Source: Clostridia bacterium (GTDB lineage: Bacteria; Bacillota; Clostridia; Oscillospirales; CAG-272). Taken from it: DNA of 18,733 nt. The position numbers and the translations under genes were made by a program. The number at the start of each line of letters is the position of its first letter. Positions within the stretch are counted from its first letter, which is position 1. Positions 7,377 to 12,904 of this stretch are shown piece by piece. The notes beneath the pieces were generated by a model that was not told the DNA's origin, ran no database searches, and was given only the letters and a program-made list of their open reading frames with translations. The stretch lies in contig JAQXKW010000154.1 of NCBI GenBank assembly GCA_029010655.1, positions 1 to 18,733 on the forward strand, read 5' to 3'.

Positions 7377-7405
7377 ATAGTATCACATTATTTTCCCATT
7401 GTCAA
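7377..7405 (-). promoter_or_regulatory. Sigma-A promoter of the dapA operon
   Basis: On the minus strand a perfect TTGACA (7405-7400), a 17-base spacer and TACTAT (7382-7377). Transcription would start near 7370, exactly where the riboswitch begins. Confidence 0.85.
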
Positions 7406-7487
7406 TAGAATCGGTAATACTTTATGTGTTTTTTCGTTATTTTATTCTCCCGTGGGTCAGGCGGCAACATGTATGCGGTTTTTACTT

Positions 7488-7517
7488 AAAAAACGGGGGA
7501 CGCAAAGCGTCCCCCGT
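7488..7517 (-). terminator. Strong intrinsic terminator, minus strand
   Basis: A perfect 11-bp GC-rich stem (ACGGGGGACGC at 7493-7503 with its complement at 7507-7517) with an AAA loop. On the minus strand it is followed by six T (7493-7488). It is a second barrier after the oxidoreductase operon, ahead of the dapA promoter. Confidence 0.85.
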
Positions 7518-7530
7518 GTGCGGCGTCGCC

Positions 7531-7561
7531 GCCGGCTAGCCGCCAGCCGCTAGCTGCCGGC
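7531..7561. repeat. GC-rich imperfect palindrome between two terminators
   Basis: GCCGGCTAGC (7531-7540) pairs with GCTAGCTGCCGGC (7549-7561) apart from a short bulge, around an 8-base loop. Within it the words AGCCGC and CTAGC recur on both strands. There is no T-tract, so it is not a terminator itself. It may be a REP-like intergenic palindrome. Confidence 0.5.
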
Positions 7562-7566
7562 CGCTG

Positions 7567-7612
7567 AAAAAGGCTGCCGCAAGTCGGAAATTCCGACGGC
7601 GGCAGCCCTTTT
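7567..7612. terminator. Bidirectional terminator after the oxidoreductase operon
   Basis: An outer stem GGCTGCCGC (7572-7580) with GCGGCAGCC (7599-7607) and an inner stem GTCGGA/TCCGAC. It is flanked by five A on the left and five T on the right, so it has a T-tract in both directions. It lies 12 bases beyond the gamma-subunit stop. Confidence 0.88.
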
Positions 7613-7623
7613 TCTTTACTTTC

Positions 7624-8157
7624 TCACTTAAACTCGTAGCCCTTGGTAACTGCTTCAAGGTTTACGGAAAGAAGATCCGCATGCTTTGCGGAAACAACTT
7701 TTTTCAGCGCCGCTTCTACCTTGCCGTAGCTTACAACGCCCGTTTCCTTTATGAGCTTTCCGCTGATTATCATATTGGCAAGGGTGGGTGCGCCCATCTG
7801 CTTTGCCATCTGCGTTGCCGGAATATAGAACACGTCTACGTCCTCCCTCGCAACTTTTCTGTCGATAAGCGTTGAATCAACGAAAATTTTTCCTCCGGGA
7901 ACTACCGCTTTTTCGTACTTATCGAGGGAGGGCAGGTTCATAACGATAAGCACGTCAGGGTTTGTAACGATAGGACTTCCCACAGGCTCGTCGCTGATGA
8001 TAACGCTGCAGTTCGCCGTTCCGCCTCTCATTTCCGGACCGTATGAGGGAAGCCAGCTTATCTGCTTTTCCTCAATAAGTCCGTTATACGCAAGAAACTT
8101 TCCCGCAAACAGTATTCCCTGACCGCCGAAGCCTGCAAGCAAAATATTTGTTGTCAT
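7624..8157 (-). CDS. 2-oxoacid:ferredoxin oxidoreductase, gamma subunit
   Basis: A 177-residue gamma subunit of a CoA-dependent 2-oxoacid:ferredoxin oxidoreductase. The N-terminal LLAGFGGQGILFAG (Gly-rich, 9-14) is the family signature. It is followed by WLPSYGPEMRGGTANCSVIIS, the segment that meets the alpha and beta chains, and a C-terminal region with TLANMIISGKL. The complex carries out 2-oxoacid + CoA + oxidised ferredoxin to acyl-CoA + CO2 + reduced ferredoxin, reversibly, in the cytosol. The ATG at 8157 lies three bases after the beta-subunit stop. Last gene of the operon; two terminators follow. Subunit naming differs between the KOR, VOR and IOR families, so no symbol is given. Confidence 0.92.
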   Translation of the reverse strand: MTTNILLAGFGGQGILFAGKFLAYNGLIEEKQISWLPSYGPEMRGGTANCSVIISDEPVGSPIVTNPDVLIVMNLPSLDKYEKAVVPGGKIFVDSTLIDRKVAREDVDVFYIPATQMAKQMGAPTLANMIISGKLIKETGVVSYGKVEAALKKVVSAKHADLLSVNLEAVTKGYEFK

Positions 8158-8160
8158 ACC

Positions 8161-8913
8161 TTACTGAGCCTCCTTTGCGCTTCTGTCCTTGTAAACGCCC
8201 AAGGGGTAATAGGGAATCATTTTTTCCTCCACCCATTTAAGTGCGTTTTCGGGAGTCATTCCCCAGTTGGTGGGGCATGAGGACACTACCTCTACAAGAG
8301 AAAATCCCTTGCCGTTAATCTGGTTTTCAAAGGCCTTCTGAATTATCTTTTTGGCGTTTTTCACGTTTTTCACGTTATTTACCGCCACTCTTGCGATAAA
8401 CTCGGGACCCTCCAGCGTGGAAAGCATTTCGCTGACTCTGATAGGATAGCCTGCCGTTGACACGTCTCTGCCGTAGGGGGAGGTCTGAGTGACCTGACCG
8501 GGGAGAGAGGTAGGCGCCATCTGACCGCCTGTCATTCCGTAAATTGCGTTATTTACGAAAATTACCGTAATATTCTCGTTTCTTGTTGCCGCATGGACTG
8601 TTTCCGCCATACCGATTGAAGCAAGGTCGCCGTCGCCCTGATAGGTGAAAATCACGTTTTCGGGGAGAGAACGCTTCAGTCCCGTTGCAACTGCGGGGGC
8701 ACGTCCGTGCGCCGCCTCCACCATATCGCAGGTGAAATAATCATACGCCATTACGGCACAGCCTACGGGGGCAACGCCTATGGTTTTTCCCTCGATGCCC
8801 AAAGCGTCGATTGCCTCTGCAACAAGTCTGTGGATTATACCGTGGGTACAGCCCGGGCAATAATGCAGAACGGCGTCGGTAAGGCTCTTGGGCTTTTCAA
8901 ATACTACTGCCAT
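8161..8913 (-). CDS. 2-oxoacid:ferredoxin oxidoreductase, TPP-binding beta subunit
   Basis: The 250-residue subunit binds thiamine pyrophosphate. The metal/diphosphate motif GDGDLASIG (93-101) is followed after the usual distance by NNAIYGMTGGQ (121-131). The N-terminal CPGCTHG (Cys19, Cys22) and Cys52/Cys62 resemble the cluster-ligand cysteines of family members that carry a [4Fe-4S] cluster in this subunit. The ATG at 8913 overlaps the alpha-subunit stop by one base (TAATG), implying coupled translation. The sequence alone cannot separate branched-chain (VOR), 2-oxoglutarate (KOR) or other 2-oxoacid specificity; ilvE in the operon favours branched-chain acids. Confidence 0.94.
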   Translation of the reverse strand: MAVVFEKPKSLTDAVLHYCPGCTHGIIHRLVAEAIDALGIEGKTIGVAPVGCAVMAYDYFTCDMVEAAHGRAPAVATGLKRSLPENVIFTYQGDGDLASIGMAETVHAATRNENITVIFVNNAIYGMTGGQMAPTSLPGQVTQTSPYGRDVSTAGYPIRVSEMLSTLEGPEFIARVAVNNVKNVKNAKKIIQKAFENQINGKGFSLVEVVSSCPTNWGMTPENALKWVEEKMIPYYPLGVYKDRSAKEAQ

Positions 8914-9974
8914 TATTCGTTACCTCCCTGCAAGTTTTTAACGGTTTCTATAATCTGCTCCGGAGACGGAATCATGCCGCCGGCACGGTTACAGAGTATA
9001 ACGGGCTTTTTACATTCCTGGGCAAGTCGGATATCCTCTATCATCTGACCCATTGAAAGCTCAACGGAAACAAAGGCTTTTACCTTTTCCGCCGCTTCTC
9101 TTATGGGCTTTACGGGGAAGGGCCAGACGGTTATGGGACGTATAAGTCCCACCTTTACACCCTGCTCGCGCAGAGCGGTGATAGCGTTTTTGGACACTCT
9201 TGCCGCAATGCCGAAGGCTACGATACAGTACTCTGCGTCCTCCATCATATAGCTTTCGTATCTTACTTCGTTTTCTTCGATTATCTTATACTTCTCGTAT
9301 CTGTCGAAGTTTGTCTTTTCAAGCTGTTCGGGAACAAGATAGAGAGAATTTATAATATTATGCTCTCTCTGCATTTTCGTTCCTGTTACAGCCCAGGGCT
9401 TTTCCACCGTGTTGCAGTTTTCCGCAGGTAGTTCCACAGGCTCCATCATCTGACCCATGGTGCCGTCCGCCAGAAGCATTGCCGGCATACGGTATTTATC
9501 CGCAAGGTCGAAGGCGAGGGCTGTCATATCCGCCATTTCCTGAACAGAGGCAGGGGTGAGAACTATAAGATGATAGTCTCCGTGTCCGCCGCCCTTTGTG
9601 GCCTGAAAATAATCGGACTGGCTGGGCTGGATTCCGCCCAGACCGGGGCCGCCTCTCTGCACGTTTACGATAAGTGCGGGAAGATCCGCTCCCGCTATGT
9701 ATGAAATTCCCTCCTGCTTTAAGGAAACTCCGGGGCTGGAGGAGGAGGTCATAACTCTTTTGCCCGTGCCTGCTACGCCGTACACCATATTGATAGCGGA
9801 AATTTCGCTTTCCGCCTGAAGGAAGGTTCCGCCGATTTTCGGCATTCTCTTTGCCATATATGCGGCAACCTCCGTCTGGGGAGTTATGGGGTAGCCGAAA
9901 TAATGGCGGCAACCGGCACGTATAGCGGCTTCGGCAATGGCTTCATTGCCCTTCATCAATACTTTTTCTGCCAT
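8913..9974 (-). CDS. vorB: 2-oxoacid:ferredoxin oxidoreductase, alpha subunit (VorB-like)
   Basis: The 353-residue catalytic alpha subunit has GYPITPQTE near residue 27, the PP-domain segment with SSSSPGVSLKQEGISY, RGGPGLGGIQPSQSDYFQ and a C-terminal transketolase-like domain ending in NRAGGMIPSPEQI. Proteins of this layout and length are commonly named 3-methyl-2-oxobutanoate dehydrogenase subunit VorB, which fits the nearby branched-chain aminotransferase. The start is the ATG at 9974, placed well after AGGTGAGGT; a GTG at 9980 would sit on that site. The gene begins 9 bases after the ferredoxin subunit. Substrate specificity is inferred from context, not proven. Confidence 0.9.
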   Translation of the reverse strand: MAEKVLMKGNEAIAEAAIRAGCRHYFGYPITPQTEVAAYMAKRMPKIGGTFLQAESEISAINMVYGVAGTGKRVMTSSSSPGVSLKQEGISYIAGADLPALIVNVQRGGPGLGGIQPSQSDYFQATKGGGHGDYHLIVLTPASVQEMADMTALAFDLADKYRMPAMLLADGTMGQMMEPVELPAENCNTVEKPWAVTGTKMQREHNIINSLYLVPEQLEKTNFDRYEKYKIIEENEVRYESYMMEDAEYCIVAFGIAARVSKNAITALREQGVKVGLIRPITVWPFPVKPIREAAEKVKAFVSVELSMGQMIEDIRLAQECKKPVILCNRAGGMIPSPEQIIETVKNLQGGNE

Positions 9975-9983
9975 GTTCACACC

Positions 9984-10190
9984 TCACCTTTCAACTGTTA
10001 TTACGCAGTCGGGGCACATTGTTGCACAGAAGGCGCAGGCAATGCACTTTTCCCCGTCGGCAATCTCAGCAGGAGAATATCCTTTTTTATTGATTTTATC
10101 CGTTGCAATACGGATAATCCCCTTGGGGCATGCGCTGACGCAAAGTCCGCAGCCCTTGCATATATCCGTATTAAATGTTACTTTTGCCAT
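9984..10190 (-). CDS. 2-oxoacid:ferredoxin oxidoreductase, 2x[4Fe-4S] ferredoxin (delta) subunit
   Basis: A 68-residue ferredoxin-type chain with two full cluster motifs, CxxCxxCxxxCP at Cys11/14/17/21 and again at Cys49/52/55/59, separated by an insertion longer than in clostridial 2[4Fe-4S] ferredoxins. That arrangement is typical of the delta subunit of four-subunit VOR/POR enzymes, which carries electrons between the TPP site and soluble ferredoxin. The order delta-alpha-beta-gamma with tight spacing supports this role. GGAG lies about 11 bases before the ATG. A short hairpin (GCCGA/TCGGC) lies in the 119-base gap upstream, without a T-tract. Confidence 0.93.
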   Translation of the reverse strand: MAKVTFNTDICKGCGLCVSACPKGIIRIATDKINKKGYSPAEIADGEKCIACAFCATMCPDCVITVER

Positions 10191-10309
10191 ATTAAATTAA
10201 TCTCCATTCTGCCGAATTTATTTTGTCGGCACAAATAGCTTTATTAAGTTCTGCAAAGCAGGAGAGCCTTATGAAAACACTATCCCGCTTTCGTCGGTAT
10301 GCTCTTTTT

Positions 10310-10948
10310 CTAAAAGACGGTTGGCTGGAGCTTTAAGGGAAAAAGGGCGTCTGTGCAAAGGGATTCCTCGGCGCAGGTCATTGCAATGGGAAGTCCCGAC
10401 AGCTCGGAGAGCTTTTGTGCCTCCCTTTGCCACTCCCTTATCCCCTCAAGGGTTGTTTCCCGTCCTAAATTGGAATTATTCACAAGGGCGGTAAAGGGTA
10501 TGCCGCAGGCCTTTTCTATCTCCTTCATGACCTCCATGGCTTCCTTTGCCGTCCTTGTCAAAGGACGGCAGAAGTTTGCCACAAAGAACATATTGTAATC
10601 GTTTTCCTCTAAAATATAGGGAGCGTATCTTCCCAAAGCGTACGCGCCTCTGTCGTCGCCGCCTATATCGAAAACCGCCGCTCTCGTTCTGTTCTGCACG
10701 AGGGAGTACACCTCCGGCGGAAGTGCGGGCAGGTCCACGTTACTGTTTGCAAACGGAAGTGAAATTACGTCAATGCCGGCACTTTTCAGCTCGTTTTCGC
10801 TGTCCTTTGTTCTGAAATAGGGGTTTACTATATCAATGTCGGCTATTGCCACATCAAGCCCCTGTTTTTTCAGATAGTATGCGAAATTTATTGCAACATT
10901 GGTCTTTCCGCTGCCGTAATGTCCGCAAAACAGGTTAACTCTTTTCAT
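10310..10948 (-). CDS. P-loop ATPase of the MinD/ParA/CooC superfamily
   Basis: A 212-residue SIMIBI-class P-loop protein. The Walker A loop is GHYGSGKT (9-16), then IADIDIVNPYF (35-45), and a Walker B-like VFDIGGDDRG (92-101). The deviant Walker A lysine of ParA/MinD (KGGxGKT) is absent: His-Tyr stand where Lys-Gly would be. No DNA-binding or cysteine-cluster motif is visible. It starts one base after the ilvE stop (TGAaATG), preferring the ATG at 10948 over an upstream frame inside ilvE, and stands just upstream of the oxidoreductase subunits. It may help assemble or activate the iron-sulfur/TPP enzyme, as CooC- or Mrp-like ATPases do for other metalloenzymes, but no function is demonstrated for this group. 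Confidence 0.8.
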   Translation of the reverse strand: MKRVNLFCGHYGSGKTNVAINFAYYLKKQGLDVAIADIDIVNPYFRTKDSENELKSAGIDVISLPFANSNVDLPALPPEVYSLVQNRTRAAVFDIGGDDRGAYALGRYAPYILEENDYNMFFVANFCRPLTRTAKEAMEVMKEIEKACGIPFTALVNNSNLGRETTLEGIREWQREAQKLSELSGLPIAMTCAEESLCTDALFPLKLQPTVF

Positions 10949-10949
10949 T

Positions 10950-12044
10950 TCATCCTTTAAGACCGAGAGGATATGTCCAGCCCATAAAGTCCTCCACGGT
11001 GCCTGTCTGTATGCCGTAAAGTGTATCGTACAGTCTCTGGGCAACCTCGCCTACCTTGCCGTCTGCTACCTGATAGTCTGTTCCCACATAGTTGAGCCAG
11101 CCGATAGGAGAAATAACCGCCGCAGTTCCGCTTGCGAAAATCTCCTTCAGCTCGCCGGTTTTGCTCGCCTCGATAATTTCGTCAATAGAGAGCTTTCTCT
11201 GCGTTACCTTAATTCCCCATCTTGTCAGAAGCTGAATTACGGAATCTCTTGTAATACCGGGGAGAATTGTTCCCGAGTCAAGGGGGGCGGTGATAACCTC
11301 GTCGCCTATACGGAAGAAGGCGTTGGAGGTTCCGATTTCCTCAACATACTTATGCTCTGCGGCGTCAAGCCACAGAACGTCCTTGCAGTTATATTTCATA
11401 GCGTCCTGAGAAGCACGCATACCGCCGCCGTAGTTGCCGCCGACCTTTGCGTAGCCCGTGCCGCCCTTTGCCGCACGGATATATTCGTTCTGGACATAAA
11501 TTCTCGTGGTGGAAAGGCCGCCGTCGTTTGCCGCATAATAGGAGCCTGTGGGGCTGAGAATTACCATAAATCTGTAATGCTTTGCGGGGAGAACGGAGAA
11601 GGAAACCTCATCTCCGAACATAAAGGGACGGATATAAAGCGCAGTACCCGGAGCGGAGGGAACCCAGTCCATGTCCTCTTTGATAACCGCCTTTACTGCG
11701 GCGATAAGAAGCTCCTCGGGAAGCTCGGGCATGCACATACGCTCGTTGGTTCTTGCCATTCTTTTTGCGTTCATATCGGGTCTGAAAAGCTGAACGTCGC
11801 CGTCAGGCGTGCGGTATGCCTTCATACCCTCGAACATCATCTGTGCATAGTGAAGCACGCAGGAGGCAGGCTCAATGAGAATGGGCTCGTGGGGAACGAT
11901 TCTGCCGTCGTGCCAGCCCTGACCCTCGTCCCAGTCCATGCAGAACATATGGTCTGTAAAATAGCGGGCAAAGCCCAGCTTTGTTTCATCCTCGGGTCTT
12001 TTCTTGGGATGTGTTGTTCTTGTTACAGGAAAATTGTAGTTCAT
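10950..12044 (-). CDS. ilvE: Branched-chain amino acid aminotransferase
   Basis: Transfers the amino group between glutamate and the 2-oxoacids of valine, leucine and isoleucine. The 364-residue protein is a fold-type IV PLP enzyme of the longer (eukaryote/Bacillus-like, type II) BCAT group. It shows LHYAQMMFEGMKAYR (64-78), YIRPFMFG (137-144), the PLP lysine in YAKVGGNYGG (Lys200), EIGTSNAFF (the glutamate that protonates the pyridine nitrogen) and GTAAVISPIGW at the phosphate site. The ATG at 12044 follows AAGGAGATAA. It sits between the omega-amidase-like gene and the P-loop ATPase in the T-box operon, linking the neighbouring ferredoxin oxidoreductase to branched-chain 2-oxoacids. Confidence 0.96.
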   Translation of the reverse strand: MNYNFPVTRTTHPKKRPEDETKLGFARYFTDHMFCMDWDEGQGWHDGRIVPHEPILIEPASCVLHYAQMMFEGMKAYRTPDGDVQLFRPDMNAKRMARTNERMCMPELPEELLIAAVKAVIKEDMDWVPSAPGTALYIRPFMFGDEVSFSVLPAKHYRFMVILSPTGSYYAANDGGLSTTRIYVQNEYIRAAKGGTGYAKVGGNYGGGMRASQDAMKYNCKDVLWLDAAEHKYVEEIGTSNAFFRIGDEVITAPLDSGTILPGITRDSVIQLLTRWGIKVTQRKLSIDEIIEASKTGELKEIFASGTAAVISPIGWLNYVGTDYQVADGKVGEVAQRLYDTLYGIQTGTVEDFMGWTYPLGLKG

Positions 12045-12075
12045 ACCTTATCTCCTTTATATAAATTATTTTTCA

Positions 12076-12861
12076 TTAAAGTTTATAAAGCTCGGCTCTG
12101 CGGTCGCAGAACACGTTTATACTGCTTCTGATACCGTCAACTACGGACATGTCGCAGTCGGCGCTGATAATCCCTTCGCCGTCATCTCCCCGTGAGAGCG
12201 TTTCTCCCCACGGATCGTATATAACGGAATTTCCGCCATACACGGTTTCTCCCGCTTTTCCGCAGGAATTACAGCAGGCGACGAACATCTGATTTTCGAT
12301 AGCCCTCGCTTTTGTAAGGGCAAGCAGGTGAGGTATTCTCACCTTAGGCCACTGGGACACGGTGAAAAGCACCTGAATTCCCTTCAGCGCAAGAGTTCTC
12401 GTAAGCTCGGGAAAGCGGATGTCATAGCAAATGACTACGGCGCATTTTACTCCGCCAAGCTCGAACACGGAAAGGTTTTCTCCTTTTTGAAAGAAGCCGT
12501 CCTCCCCCATGGGAGTGAAAAGATGAGTTTTATCGTACCTTGAAACGCACTCTCCCTTTCTGTCAAACACATAGGAGGAATTATACACCTTTCCCCCCGA
12601 AAAGTTTGCCACGCTTCCGGCGACAATATTGACGGAAAAGCGTTTCGCAAGGGCGCCGATTTCGCTTTTCACACGGCTGCCCTCCGTATCGCAGAAGCTT
12701 TCAAGGCTTTCTCTCGGGAAAAAGCCCGTGTTCCAGGTTTCGGGAAGCACAATAACGTCGGGGCTTTCCTTTGCCGCCTTTTCTATAAGCTTTGCCGCCC
12801 TTTTGAAGTTTTCCTCCGGGGAGGCAAAAAGCATATCCATTTGGACGCATGAAATTTTCAT
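12076..12861 (-). CDS. Carbon-nitrogen hydrolase (nitrilase superfamily), omega-amidase-like
   Basis: A 261-residue nitrilase-superfamily enzyme with the complete Glu-Lys-Cys triad: Glu41 in LPETWNTGF, Lys111 in YDKTHLF and Cys145 in ICYDIRFPE. The size, the ETW motif and the CYDIRFPE nucleophile elbow resemble Nit2/YafV-type omega-amidases, which hydrolyse 2-oxoglutaramate or 2-oxosuccinamate formed when glutamine or asparagine serves as amino donor in transamination. Its place 31 bases upstream of ilvE suits such a partnership. Substrate is inferred; other small-amide hydrolases in this superfamily look similar. AAAGGAG precedes the ATG by about 11 bases, and the gene lies 43 bases after the ligase. 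Confidence 0.87.
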   Translation of the reverse strand: MKISCVQMDMLFASPEENFKRAAKLIEKAAKESPDVIVLPETWNTGFFPRESLESFCDTEGSRVKSEIGALAKRFSVNIVAGSVANFSGGKVYNSSYVFDRKGECVSRYDKTHLFTPMGEDGFFQKGENLSVFELGGVKCAVVICYDIRFPELTRTLALKGIQVLFTVSQWPKVRIPHLLALTKARAIENQMFVACCNSCGKAGETVYGGNSVIYDPWGETLSRGDDGEGIISADCDMSVVDGIRSSINVFCDRRAELYKL

Positions 12862-12904
12862 AGCTCAAAAGCTCCTTTTCTCAGCGTTTTTCGGGGAAAA
12901 TTTA

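Noticed and set aside
7624..10190. Assignment of the oxidoreductase as indolepyruvate or pyruvate:ferredoxin oxidoreductase
   Set aside because: Indolepyruvate enzymes have a large fused alpha chain with C-terminal ferredoxin domains, and clostridial pyruvate enzymes are single ~1200-residue chains. Here four small subunits of KOR/VOR type are present next to ilvE.
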